A stretch of DNA of 64,000 bases, taken from contig NZ_CP040093.1 in NCBI RefSeq assembly GCF_006016075.1, forward strand, positions 2,459,501-2,523,500, given 5' to 3'. This stretch comes from Caloramator sp. E03. GTDB lineage: Bacteria; Bacillota; Clostridia; Clostridiales; Caloramatoraceae. Positions 44,480 to 53,756 of this stretch are shown here, piece by piece. Position 1 is the first letter of the stretch. Every line of letters starts with the position of its first letter. A program made the position numbers and the translations under genes. Under the pieces are notes generated by a model. That model saw only the letters and a program-made list of their open reading frames with translations, was not told the DNA's origin and did no database searches.

Positions 44480-46240
44480 ATGAAAAGGATAATGTCAGGA
44501 AATGAGGCTATAGCAAGAGGTGCTTATGAAGCAGGCTGTACAGTAGCTGCAGCATATCCTGGAACGCCAAGCACAGAAATACTTGAAAATACAGCTTTGT
44601 ATAAGGAAATATATTCAGAATGGTCACCAAATGAAAAGGTGGCTGTTGAGGTTGCATGTGGTGCGTCAATTGCAGGGGCAAGATCGATTTGTGCAATGAA
44701 GCATGTTGGACTTAACGTTGCAGCAGATCCCATGTTTACTATGGCTTATGAGGGAGTTAACGGAGGGCTTATAATAATTACTGCAGATGACCCTGGAATG
44801 CACAGCTCCCAAAATGAGCAAGATAATAGATATTATGCACCCCATGCAAAGGTTGCAATGGTAGAACCTTCAGATTCACAGGAATGTAAGGATTTTGTAA
44901 AATACGCCTTTGAAATAAGCGAAAAATTTGATACAGTTGTTCTCTTTAGAATAACTACAAGAATAGCTCACAGCAAGAGCATAGTTGAACTTAAGGAAAG
45001 ATGTGAAGTTGGAGTTAAGGAATATAAAAAGGATATTGAAAAATATATTATGATACCAGCTCATTCAAGAGTTAAACACTATGAAGTTGAAGAGAGGCTT
45101 TTAAGATTGCAAGAATACTCAAATAACTGCCCATTAAACAGAATAGAATGGGGAGATAAAAGGATAGGAATTATAACAAGTGGGATATCCTATCAATATG
45201 CAAAGGAAGTGTTTGGGGAAAATGCATCATACCTAAAAATAGGAATGAGCTATCCTCTTCCTGATAAGATGATTAAAAAATTTGCAAAAGCAGTGGACAA
45301 GGTGTATATAATAGAGGAAAATGATCCATACCTTGAAACTTATGTAAAATCCCTTGGAATAGAATGTATAGGAAAAGAATTTATACCAATCTGTGGGGAA
45401 CTTAATCCAGATATAATAAGAAGAGCACTTTTGCCAGTAAAAGAAAAAAATATATATAGAGTTGATATTAAAGTGCCATCAAGACCTCCTGTGCTTTGCC
45501 CAGGTTGTCCACACAGAGGACTATTTTTTGCAATATCAAGGTACAAGGATATAATAGCAACAAGCGATATAGGATGCTATACTCTTGGAATGATGCCACC
45601 ATTAAATGTAGCAGATGCTATGATATGTATGGGAGCAAGCATATCTGCAGGAGTTGGATTTAAAAAGGCAGCAGAAAAGGCAGGAAGGGATTCTAAAGTT
45701 TTTGGAATAATTGGCGATTCAACATTTTTTCATTCAGGAATTACAGGCCTTATAGATGCAGTATATAATAATGCACCAATAGTTACAGTAATCCTTGATA
45801 ACAGAATTACAGGAATGACAGGTCATCAGGATAATCCAGGAACTGGAAGAACATTAATGGGAGAAGAAGCTCCAATTATTGATATTGAAAAAATTGTTAA
45901 AGCTGTTGGAATAAAAGATGAAAACATTAGAGTTGTTGATCCATATAATCTTGAAGAAACTCAAAGAGCTGTAGATGATGCTTATAAAGCTGTAGAACCT
46001 TTTGTGATAATAACAAAGCAACCCTGTACACTTATTAAAGAAGTTCAAAAAAGAAGGTTTAACATGTACTGCAAAGTGGAAGATGAAAGATGTAAAAAGT
46101 GCAAAGCGTGTCTTAGAATTGGCTGTCCTGCAATAACCTTTAAAAATGGAAAAATAGCAATAGAGAGAAGTATGTGTAATGGATGTACACTTTGTATGCA
46201 GGTTTGTAAATTTGATGCTATAGAGAAGGTTGGTGAATAA
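44480..46240 (+). CDS. iorA: Indolepyruvate:ferredoxin oxidoreductase, alpha subunit
   Basis: A protein of about 586 residues that oxidatively decarboxylates aryl-pyruvates to aryl-acetyl-CoA with reduction of ferredoxin. The N-terminal domain starts MKRIMSGNEAIARGAYEAG. The TPP-binding half has GDSTFFHSGITGL and the metal-binding DNRITGMTGHQ. The C-terminus is a 2[4Fe-4S] ferredoxin domain (CKKCKACLRIGCP and CNGCTLCMQVC). The start at ATG 44480 fits family members and lies after GGGGG. It requires IorB, encoded next. The enzyme is oxygen sensitive, which points to an anaerobe. Confidence 0.97.
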   Translation: MKRIMSGNEAIARGAYEAGCTVAAAYPGTPSTEILENTALYKEIYSEWSPNEKVAVEVACGASIAGARSICAMKHVGLNVAADPMFTMAYEGVNGGLIIITADDPGMHSSQNEQDNRYYAPHAKVAMVEPSDSQECKDFVKYAFEISEKFDTVVLFRITTRIAHSKSIVELKERCEVGVKEYKKDIEKYIMIPAHSRVKHYEVEERLLRLQEYSNNCPLNRIEWGDKRIGIITSGISYQYAKEVFGENASYLKIGMSYPLPDKMIKKFAKAVDKVYIIEENDPYLETYVKSLGIECIGKEFIPICGELNPDIIRRALLPVKEKNIYRVDIKVPSRPPVLCPGCPHRGLFFAISRYKDIIATSDIGCYTLGMMPPLNVADAMICMGASISAGVGFKKAAEKAGRDSKVFGIIGDSTFFHSGITGLIDAVYNNAPIVTVILDNRITGMTGHQDNPGTGRTLMGEEAPIIDIEKIVKAVGIKDENIRVVDPYNLEETQRAVDDAYKAVEPFVIITKQPCTLIKEVQKRRFNMYCKVEDERCKKCKACLRIGCPAITFKNGKIAIERSMCNGCTLCMQVCKFDAIEKVGE

Positions 46241-46241
46241 T

Positions 46242-46811
46242 ATGACAAAGAGCATATTGTTTGTTGGAGTTGGAGGACAGGGAATAATACTTGCATCTAA
46301 AATTTTGACTGAGGGGCTTGTAAAATTTGGGTATGACGTTAAAATGTCAGAAGTACACGGAATGGCACAAAGGGGGGGAAGCGTTACAACGCAGGTTAGA
46401 TTCGGAGAAAAAGTATATTCGCCTTTAATTGGAGTTGGTGAAGCTGATGTTTTAGTTGCTTTTGAAAAGGTTGAGGCTGCAAGGTGGATAAGCTATCTTA
46501 AAGAGGGTGGAAACCTTATTGTAAATGATTATGAGATATATTCTATGCCTGTTTTAATAGGACAAGAGCAGTACCCAGAAAACGTAATAGAAGAACTTAA
46601 GTCAAAGGTTGAAAATGTAAAGATATTTAATGCTGCAGAAGCTGCACAAAACATTGGAAATATAAAGACGCAAAATATAGTTCTACTTGGGGCTTTGATA
46701 AAAGCCCTCGGCCTTGAAAACCTCGATTGGGAGGGAATAATTAAAGAAAACCTTCCTGAGAAAATGCAGGATGAAAACATAAAGGCACTTAAATTTGGTA
46801 TGAATATATAA
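46242..46811 (+). CDS. iorB: Indolepyruvate:ferredoxin oxidoreductase, beta subunit
   Basis: A 189-residue gamma-type subunit (FVGVGGQGIILASKIL near the N-terminus, GMAQRGGSVTTQVRFG) that completes the IorAB enzyme. ATG 46242 is 1 nt after the iorA stop, so translation is coupled. REP sequences follow immediately, and no clear terminator is present. Confidence 0.97.
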   Translation: MTKSILFVGVGGQGIILASKILTEGLVKFGYDVKMSEVHGMAQRGGSVTTQVRFGEKVYSPLIGVGEADVLVAFEKVEAARWISYLKEGGNLIVNDYEIYSMPVLIGQEQYPENVIEELKSKVENVKIFNAAEAAQNIGNIKTQNIVLLGALIKALGLENLDWEGIIKENLPEKMQDENIKALKFGMNI

Positions 46812-47430
46812 AAAACCAGGGAAAAAACCAGGGACAGTTACTTATTTTGCACAATTTACACACAATACTAAAAAATTAAAAAAACTAAGTGACGGTTACT
46901 TATTATGAAAAAACAAAGGGAAATAGAGGAACAAGAGGGACGGTGAACAAGAGGGACGGTTACTTATTTTGATTAAATTATAAAAAATAGGTGGTTCCCC
47001 CTATACATCAACATAAATTGCACAAATAAGTAACAGGTCATGACTAAAAGTAGCCTCAACGACGGCATGAAAAAGTTTATTACTTGTCAACTGAGTAGCA
47101 CTTTTTTCCTCTCTTCTCCATCTCCGGTGCCTGGCACCACGGATGGAGAAAACTTTTTCACACTAACCGCCCCTCCCAATACCATAAATTACAAAAATAA
47201 GTAACTGTCCCCAAGATTATGTCCCCAAGATTATGGAGTCCCTCATACTTGGCGGATACCACCGAATACCTGTTAACGGAATTTGCAAAAATAAGTAACC
47301 GTCCCCAAAGACACACCAAAGACACACCAAAGACAAAGACCAAAGACTACGCTACAGTTAACAGATACCAGGCAGTGGAGAGATTATTAATCTTAAAATT
47401 TCATATAATATTAAATAGATTTGTAAAATT
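46812..47430. repeat. REP and B-C repeat cluster, the last one in the window
   Basis: Plus cores lie at 46831-46846, 46889-46904 and 46953-46968, with a partial copy at 46937-46944. A module B-C composite spans about 47031-47165. Minus cores lie at 47196-47211 and 47290-47305, with CACCGAATACCTGTTAACGG between them as in the 41.2-kb copy. A tandem AAAGACACACC run follows. The rest to the mgtC ribosome binding site shows no gene. No REP core occurs beyond 47305. Confidence 0.85.
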
Positions 47431-47444
47431 AAAAGGAGTCTTTT

Positions 47445-48101
47445 ATGCTGATGTTTTATAGAACTTGTTTGAAGTTGTTTTTAGCGGTAATTTTGGGTGG
47501 AATAGTAGGATATGAAAGACAGCACAAAAGCAGGCCTGCCGGGCTTAGAACCCACATACTTGTCTGTATTGGTGCATGTCTTGTCCAAATTATATCCCTT
47601 GACTTTTCAATAATAAATAAAGGAACAGAAGTGGATCCTATGAGGCTTGGTGCTCAGGTTATAAGCGGCATAGGCTTTTTAGGAGCAGGTACCATTATAA
47701 AAGAAGGGGCAAGCATTAAAGGCCTTACAACTGCAGCAAGCCTTTGGACAGTCGCATGCATTGGCCTTGCCACGGGAAGTGGGCTTTATATGCAGTCAAT
47801 CCTTGCAACATTTTTTATATATATTGCTCTGAAAGGTTTTAAACTAATTGAGGATAAAATAGGCTACGACAAAAGAGAAGTTTCCTTTGAAGTAGTTATA
47901 GATGATGACTTAGGAAAGATAGGTTTTATAGGAACAAACCTTGGAAAACTTAATGTTAATATATCGAACATTGAAATAAATAAGAAAGATGAGCATATTA
48001 TAATTGAGCTTAATTTAAAATCTCCCAAAAATATATCAAACGAAAGAATAATTAAAGCATTTTCTGATATACCAGGAATAAAAAGGGTTAGTTTATTATA
48101 A
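47445..48101 (+). CDS. MgtC/SapB-family membrane protein
   Basis: A 218-residue protein with about five N-terminal membrane spans and a C-terminal soluble ACT-like domain (VSFEVVIDDDLGKIGFIGTN). The MgtC signature is in GGIVGYERQHKSRPAGLRTHI and GIGFLGAGTIIKEG. Family members affect magnesium homeostasis and ATP synthase or membrane potential. Start ATG 47445 with AAGGAG upstream. Confidence 0.92.
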   Translation: MLMFYRTCLKLFLAVILGGIVGYERQHKSRPAGLRTHILVCIGACLVQIISLDFSIINKGTEVDPMRLGAQVISGIGFLGAGTIIKEGASIKGLTTAASLWTVACIGLATGSGLYMQSILATFFIYIALKGFKLIEDKIGYDKREVSFEVVIDDDLGKIGFIGTNLGKLNVNISNIEINKKDEHIIIELNLKSPKNISNERIIKAFSDIPGIKRVSLL

Positions 48102-48108
48102 AAATAAA

Positions 48109-48130
48109 GGCAGCCATTTAGGCTGCCACA
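48109..48130. terminator. Shared terminator between convergent genes
   Basis: A GGCAGCC-ATTTA-GGCTGCC stem lies between the mgtC-like gene and the convergent 48150 gene. Confidence 0.75.
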
Positions 48131-48149
48131 TTTTGTATCCAAAACAGAA

Positions 48150-48956
48150 TTATTTTACTTTAATTTTTAAATTTATCCTTTGAATCAATGAGCCTCTGCT
48201 TAACGTTATGCTATCTATTATATATCCATCCTTATTTGCCATTTCCCTTAAAGCATCTATATTAACTCCAGAAGGAGGATTATCTACTTTACCAAAATCC
48301 TCTGGCCCAAAAACTTTCTTTTCATTAGCCTTCAAATTAAACTTATAATTCAAATAAGAAAGCACACTATCCTTATTTGTAGTTATATAAGTTTTAACGC
48401 CTATACCGGATTTTAATGAGCTTAAATCAAGGGTATAGAAGTTTTCGGTATTAGATTTTTGAGCTTTTAATATAGTCCCATCGCTTAAAACAGCACCAGC
48501 TTCTGTAATATTTATTGGATCAACAATAAAACTGCTTGTTACAACATAGCTATCATAAGGCACTTTAGCCCCAGCCCTTTTTACAAGAACAGAAATCTTG
48601 TATATTCCTTCTTCATTTACTGGAAAAGAAACTGTAAAAGAAGACGTTCCTTTAGGAGTGCTTTTAACATTGTAATATCCATATTTCTTCATATTTGGAT
48701 ACAATTCAACCTGAGTCTTTTTAGCAAAATTCCAAAGAATAACCCTATACTGAACCTTTCCACTATAATTTGACGCTTTAACTTGAAATGTAACCTTATC
48801 ACCTTTTTTATATTCAGCCTTAGGCTGCGAAACAAAAATAAGTTTTGGCTTTACAACTGTTTTAGTTTTAGCATTTGCATTTATAAATCCTAAAAAAGTA
48901 AAAACACTAAATAATGCAGCTACAATGCATACTAAAGTTTTATATCTTTTTCTCAT
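48150..48956 (-). CDS. Secreted protein of unknown function
   Basis: A 268-residue protein with a signal peptide (MRKRYKTLVCIVAALFSVFT, then INANAKT). Residues 38-145 look like an Ig-like beta-sandwich (KGDKVTFQVKASNYSGKVQY, EGIYKISVLVKRAGAK), as in two-component-type triple-Tyr or cell-surface modules. The rest is beta-rich without recognised motifs. AAAGGAG lies 8 nt upstream of the ATG. Extracellular location is likely; function unknown. Confidence 0.75.
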   Translation of the reverse strand: MRKRYKTLVCIVAALFSVFTFLGFINANAKTKTVVKPKLIFVSQPKAEYKKGDKVTFQVKASNYSGKVQYRVILWNFAKKTQVELYPNMKKYGYYNVKSTPKGTSSFTVSFPVNEEGIYKISVLVKRAGAKVPYDSYVVTSSFIVDPINITEAGAVLSDGTILKAQKSNTENFYTLDLSSLKSGIGVKTYITTNKDSVLSYLNYKFNLKANEKKVFGPEDFGKVDNPPSGVNIDALREMANKDGYIIDSITLSRGSLIQRINLKIKVK

Positions 48957-49243
48957 AACTGTAACTCCTTTCTAAATTTGATACAAAATACATTTTAACA
49001 CATAAGTAACATAAAATCAAATAAATATAAAAATATGGAAATAAATCATGCAAATTATATATTTTAAATCAAAATAACTAAGTGCTCTAATCTTATAATA
49101 TAATTGTACGATATATATTAAAGTGAAGCATAAAAACAAAGGGGAAATATAAAATTTTTAAGAAGATAATATATTTCTCTTAGTAACATTTTTAATAATA
49201 AAAATCTTAGAACTAAGTATAATATTACTTAGGAGGATAAAAA

Positions 49244-49342
49244 ATGTTAAAATGGATATTAGGTATTATATTTGTATCATTTATTTACTTACTCATATTT
49301 TCCCTCTGTAAAGCAGCCTCAAAAGATGATAGATATAAATAA
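49244..49342 (+). CDS. Small membrane peptide (32 residues)
   Basis: MLKWILGIIFVSFIYLLIFS begins a single hydrophobic helix followed by a short charged tail (KAASKDDRYK). TAGGAGGAT precedes the ATG at good spacing, and a terminator follows at once. A CTAAGTA-TAATAT-TACTTAG dyad around a possible -10 box lies just upstream. It is probably a real small transmembrane protein of unknown role. Confidence 0.7.
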   Translation: MLKWILGIIFVSFIYLLIFSLCKAASKDDRYK

Positions 49343-49344
49343 AA

Positions 49345-49365
49345 CCCCGCATATTGCGGGGAATT
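49345..49365. terminator. Bidirectional terminator
   Basis: A CCCCGC-ATATT-GCGGGG stem flanked by A- and T-rich runs serves the small peptide gene and the convergent decarboxylase gene. Confidence 0.8.
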
Positions 49366-50844
49366 TTATTCAACAACCTTTATATAATTAACTTCAGGAT
49401 CCTCAGTTCCTTGAACATAAAGCCCTGTATCCTTTAGTGCCTGAACATAATCAATAATCTCCTTAGTTATAACTTCTCCAGGGCAAAGAACCGGGATTCC
49501 AGGAGGATAGGACATTAAAAATTCACAGGATACAAGCCCTGCACTCTCATTAATAGGAACTGACCTCTTATTTGCATAATAAGCCTCCCTTGGAGATAAC
49601 TTTCTCTCTGGTATAGAAGGTATATCAAGTACTTCTCCCTTAACAGGCCTTTTCCCATAAAACCTTTTGCTAATATCCCAAAGAGCTTCAATCAACTTAT
49701 CATTTTTCTCCTTTGTATCTCCAAAGGATCCTACTGCAAGGGCATTATATAAATCAGATAATTCAAGCTGTATATGATACTCATCAGCAAGCATACTGTC
49801 AAGCTCATAACCTGTTAATCCAAGGCCCTTTGCAGTTATTGTAATCTTTGTAGGATCAAGAGCATAAACTCCCTTTTGCCCTAAAATTTCTTTTCCAAAA
49901 CAATAAAGTCCTGGTATCTTGTTTATTTCATTTCTTGTATATTCAGCAAGATCAATAGCATAGTCTAAAAGCTCTTTTCCCTTAGTTGCAATTTGCATCC
50001 TTGCAACATCAAGTGAAGCCATTAAAGGATATAATGGGCTTGTAGTTTGAAGAAGGCTCATCATAGACTGAACTCTATTTATATCAACCCTTCCGCCTCT
50101 AACCTGCAAAAAAGAACTTTGAGTCATAGAACCTATTATCTTGTGGGTGCTTTGGGAACACATATCAGCTCCAGCATCCATTGCAGATATTGGAAGCCTG
50201 TCGTTAAACCCAAGATGCGGGCCATGTGCCTCATCAACTATTAAAGGAATATCATAGCTGTGGACGATTTCAGCAATCTTTTTAATATCAGTTGCAACTC
50301 CATAGTAAGTTGGATTAATAACAAGTACAGCTTTGGCATCTGGATGCATCTTTAACGTTTCTTCAACAGTTTCAGGAGTAACACCGTGAGCTATGCCAAG
50401 GTTTTTATCTATTTCTGGCTGCATGAAAATAGGATTAGCACCGCTTAAAATGATGCCTGCTGTAACAGATTTGTGAACATTTCTTGGAACTATTATCTTA
50501 TCTCCATCCTTAACAACACTCATTATCATAGCCTGAATAGCACCAGAAGTTCCGTGTACTGATATAAATGCCATATCAGAGCCATAGCAATCGGCAGCAA
50601 GCTCCATAGCTTTTTTTATAGATGTTGTTGGATGGTGAAGGCTATCCACAAGCTTAAATACTGTAACATCAATGGATAATATATTTTTACCTACAAAATC
50701 TTTAAATTTACTGTCCATTCCATCTCCTTTTTTATGGCCAGGTACATGGAAGGGTATTGTGTTCCTGTTAACATACTCCATTAAGGAGTCAAAAATTGGC
50801 GTTTGTGTCTGATCAAGTTTGTAATTTCTCAATGTAATATGCAC
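49366..50844 (-). CDS. Orn/Lys/Arg decarboxylase family PLP enzyme
   Basis: A protein of about 492 residues of the short Firmicute arginine/lysine decarboxylase group (SpeA-like fold type I). Hallmarks are PFHVPGHKKG, SVHGTSGAIQAM for cofactor phosphate, VDEAHGPHLGF with the aspartate to the PLP nitrogen, and the lysine in SQSTHKIIGSMTQ. The C-terminal end has PPGIPVLCPGE. It should release CO2 from arginine, lysine or ornithine for polyamine synthesis; which one is not clear. The GTG at 50844 touches AGAGG, so TTG 50832 may be the real start. Confidence 0.92.
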   Translation of the reverse strand: MHITLRNYKLDQTQTPIFDSLMEYVNRNTIPFHVPGHKKGDGMDSKFKDFVGKNILSIDVTVFKLVDSLHHPTTSIKKAMELAADCYGSDMAFISVHGTSGAIQAMIMSVVKDGDKIIVPRNVHKSVTAGIILSGANPIFMQPEIDKNLGIAHGVTPETVEETLKMHPDAKAVLVINPTYYGVATDIKKIAEIVHSYDIPLIVDEAHGPHLGFNDRLPISAMDAGADMCSQSTHKIIGSMTQSSFLQVRGGRVDINRVQSMMSLLQTTSPLYPLMASLDVARMQIATKGKELLDYAIDLAEYTRNEINKIPGLYCFGKEILGQKGVYALDPTKITITAKGLGLTGYELDSMLADEYHIQLELSDLYNALAVGSFGDTKEKNDKLIEALWDISKRFYGKRPVKGEVLDIPSIPERKLSPREAYYANKRSVPINESAGLVSCEFLMSYPPGIPVLCPGEVITKEIIDYVQALKDTGLYVQGTEDPEVNYIKVVE

Positions 50845-51098
50845 CCTCTTTCTTTTCTTAATAAACCTTGTATAATCAAGGCTTTAACATGTCTTAAAGC
50901 CTATTTAATTATAAGATAACACTTCTTTAAATTCAATTATTTATTTTAAAAAAAAGATAAATTTTTATAAATAATTTTCCTCCTGTAAAAAATAATATGC
51001 AGTCTTTTAATAATTGCTACAAATTAGTTTAAAAATAATGTTTAAAAAAATAAAAAATAGGAAAAACTTCTAAAGAAAAAACTTTAAGGAGGTTACAA
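50845..51098. other. Gap without features
   Basis: The 255-bp divergent gap is AT-rich. I see no repeat, riboswitch or clear promoter apart from the ribosome binding site of rplY. Confidence 0.6.
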
Positions 51099-51099
51099 G

Positions 51100-51714
51100 A
51101 TGGGAAATACTCTTCATGCAGATAAAAGATTTCACATTACAAAAGGTGATAATAAAAGGCTTAGAAAATCAGGGAAAATCCCTGCAATATTATATGGGCT
51201 TAAAGAAAGCAGCATGCTCGTTGAGTTTGCAGAGCTTGATGTTTACGATGTAATAAAAAGGGTAGGGGAACATGGAGTAATTGACATTGAGCTTGACGGG
51301 AAAAATGAAAAGTCATTAATAAAAGAAGTACAAAGGGACCCTGTAACAAAGAAAATAATACATATAGACCTTCAAAGGGTTAAAGAAAACGAAAAGATTA
51401 AAACTAAAGTTCCAGTTATAGTAAAGGGAGAGGATACATTAAAAAACTATGATGCAATAGCCCAGATTGAAAAGGATGAAATTGAAATAGAATGCATTCC
51501 AAGTAAAATACCAAATTGTATAGCAGTTGACGTATCCTATAGGCATCCAAACGAAAGAATAAGAATAAAAGATATTGAAATTGCAAATGAAATATCAGTA
51601 CTCGATGATTTAAATTCAGTAATAGTTTCAGTAAAACATATAAAAGACCATACAAGCCAGACAGAGACACCCCAGGTTATAGAGGTTGTATATCAAGAGG
51701 ATATAACCCCATAG
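51100..51714 (+). CDS. rplY: Ribosomal protein L25 / general stress protein Ctc
   Basis: The 204-residue protein has the two-domain bL25 (Ctc) architecture. The N-terminal domain binds 5S rRNA (RKSGKIPAILYG, VQRDPVTKKIIHIDLQ). The TL5-type C-terminal domain starts near residue 98 (TKVPVIVKGE). AAGGAGG is 5 nt from the ATG. Monocistronic, ending at a terminator. Confidence 0.96.
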   Translation: MGNTLHADKRFHITKGDNKRLRKSGKIPAILYGLKESSMLVEFAELDVYDVIKRVGEHGVIDIELDGKNEKSLIKEVQRDPVTKKIIHIDLQRVKENEKIKTKVPVIVKGEDTLKNYDAIAQIEKDEIEIECIPSKIPNCIAVDVSYRHPNERIRIKDIEIANEISVLDDLNSVIVSVKHIKDHTSQTETPQVIEVVYQEDITP

Positions 51715-51726
51715 CCTGGGGTTTTT
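51705..51726 (+). terminator. rplY terminator
   Basis: AACCCCA/TGGGGTT with the stop codon in the loop, then a T-run. Confidence 0.85.
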
Positions 51727-51782
51727 ACTATAATATCAAAAAAATACAAAAATTATTATTTAATATTTGAAAAAATTAATAT

Positions 51783-53740
51783 CTCATCTTTGACAGTTGC
51801 GAGAAGCAAAAAGCCTGTAGAACCATTGAATATCAAGGGCTCTCAGGCTTTTATACTTTTCAAAAAAGTGAACAATGTTTTTTATTTTTTCGTGTCTTTA
51901 AAAATTTTCTTCATTTGTTTCATATTAATTATTTGATAATCCGTTCTAAAGCCAAATTTGTCATGTAAATCATCTGTAAAATCAGTCCTTGTATATATTG
52001 GAATATAACCCTCATTCTTAATCTCATAAAAATTCATTTCTCTAAGTCCTGATATAATATCGCTACACGTATATTTTTCTGAAAGCTTTTTTTCTAATAG
52101 CCTATATATCATCAGGGAAATGAAACAAGTTGTAAAATGCGCTTTTATTCTATCATCTCTTCTTAAATATACTGGTCTTGCCTTAAACTCTGATTTCATA
52201 ATACGGAAGGACTCTTCTATTTCCCAACGCCTTCTATTAATTTTTATAATTGCGGCAGCATCATCACTTATATTTGTACATACTGCGTAAAAACCATCAT
52301 ACATTGCCTCTTGTGCTATTAAATCAGCATTAATGCTGTATAATTCTTTTTCAGCTACTTCACCGTCAGGTGTGTAGTGAGTCTTTGAAATAAAGCGTTT
52401 GTAATCATTAGCATTACATTTCTTCAATTTTGTAGGATTGGTATCAATAACCTCTTGAGCTCTCTCTATTTGGTTACCTCTTATAGTTCTTTGATAGTTT
52501 CTATATTTCAAGGAAAATGTTACAATAAGTTTTTGTTCAAGCCCGTCTTCTTTTATCCAGCGTTCCTTATAAAAAATTTTATTAATATCTGCTTCTTCGT
52601 TAATTTCGTTTAAATTATATACTTTGTCTGAATCGCTAAGATGCCATCCTTTGGGGGCTAACGCCCATTCTTTTAAATGTGATTTTAATTTTTTAATAGA
52701 TTGTGTAGTAATAAAAGCTCGATTTTGTATATTATTAAATTTTCTGTTTGCTGTAGATGCAAGCCCTGCATCTGTACAAATGATAAATTTTGAAAGCCCA
52801 AATTCGGATATAATTTTTTGCTCTAAAGGTTTTAAAGTTACTTGTTCATTAGTATTACCTTTGTTTATACAAAATGCAAGGGGGATGCCGTCTCCATCCA
52901 TGAAAAGTCCCATTTGAACAATTGGATTGGGTCTATGTTCCTTCGATACTCCATACTGTTTTAATCCTTCTTCCTGTTCAATTTCAAAGAAATAGTTGGT
53001 GCAGTCATAATAGAGAACTCCTTTATTACGATTGCAAACTTTAAGACTGTTCTTATATAATTCTGACTGAATAAAATCTGTTTCTTCTGAAATTACTTCT
53101 AAAGCTCTATAAATATGCTGAAGCTCAAAATCAGGCTGCTCAATAAATTTTTTTGATAGTTCGTATGTAGCAAGCTTAGATGATGGATAAATAATTCTTG
53201 CATAAATTAATCTTGATAGTATTGAATTTAGATTAAAATTAAATTTATGTTTATCCGAAATATTTTTACAGATATTTTGCAGCCCAAGCTCGTTATATAT
53301 TTTTTGTAAAAACAAGTAACTACCATTAAAAGTATGCTGTTCGTCTTTGTTAATTTGTTTAACAGGCGAGTATTTTACTAATATTTCTCTTTTCTCTTCT
53401 TTTTCTTTTCTATTTAACTCTTCAACGTACCTCTTCCCCCATTCTATAGGGTCTTGTCCGTTTAGTTTTTTTAAAAGTTCATCATAAGTGCCAAGCTTCT
53501 CAACTACTTTTGAAGTACGATTGCCTTTTTCATAAACAGATTTAACTACGTATAAGGATGCTGCATTTTTTGATTTAACAATTTGTAATCTCATTTTTTC
53601 ACATCTCTTCATATATTTATATCTATATTATAACACATTGTTACACATTGTGCACTATAAAAATTTAAAATTTGACAAAAAAATAAGCCTATATCAAGGC
53701 TTTAAGGCACTTTTTTTGTCTTGCAACTGTCAAAGACCCG
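51783..53740 (-). mobile_element. IS1634-family insertion sequence (1958 bp) with a 32-bp target duplication
   Basis: The terminal inverted repeats share TCTTTGACAGTTGC (left after CTCA; right, in complement, after CGGG), with more matches inwards. An identical 32-bp sequence abuts both ends (51751-51782 and 53741-53772). Long variable duplications are a known trait of IS1634. The transposase gene is intact. Confidence 0.92.
51882..53594 (-). CDS. IS1634-family (IS4-like) transposase
   Basis: A DDE transposase of about 570 residues. It begins MRLQIVKSKNAASLYVVKSV, as family members do, so I use ATG 53594 with GAAGAGATG upstream rather than ATG 53612. Catalytic acidic residues lie in YYDCTNYFFE, IICTDAGLAS and the RRRWEIEESFRIMK signature (YREK-like region). 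It is full length and probably active. Confidence 0.94.
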   Translation of the reverse strand: MRLQIVKSKNAASLYVVKSVYEKGNRTSKVVEKLGTYDELLKKLNGQDPIEWGKRYVEELNRKEKEEKREILVKYSPVKQINKDEQHTFNGSYLFLQKIYNELGLQNICKNISDKHKFNFNLNSILSRLIYARIIYPSSKLATYELSKKFIEQPDFELQHIYRALEVISEETDFIQSELYKNSLKVCNRNKGVLYYDCTNYFFEIEQEEGLKQYGVSKEHRPNPIVQMGLFMDGDGIPLAFCINKGNTNEQVTLKPLEQKIISEFGLSKFIICTDAGLASTANRKFNNIQNRAFITTQSIKKLKSHLKEWALAPKGWHLSDSDKVYNLNEINEEADINKIFYKERWIKEDGLEQKLIVTFSLKYRNYQRTIRGNQIERAQEVIDTNPTKLKKCNANDYKRFISKTHYTPDGEVAEKELYSINADLIAQEAMYDGFYAVCTNISDDAAAIIKINRRRWEIEESFRIMKSEFKARPVYLRRDDRIKAHFTTCFISLMIYRLLEKKLSEKYTCSDIISGLREMNFYEIKNEGYIPIYTRTDFTDDLHDKFGFRTDYQIINMKQMKKIFKDTKK

Positions 53741-53756
53741 AATTATTATTTAATAT

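Noticed and set aside
1558-47305. CRISPR array
   Set aside because: The repeats are spread over 46 kb in both orientations, without regular spacers or cas genes.
47158-47461. Frames of 61 and 80 codons in the repeat cluster upstream of the mgtC-like gene
   Set aside because: They are made of REP and module text (repeated AAAGACACACC) and lack ribosome binding sites.
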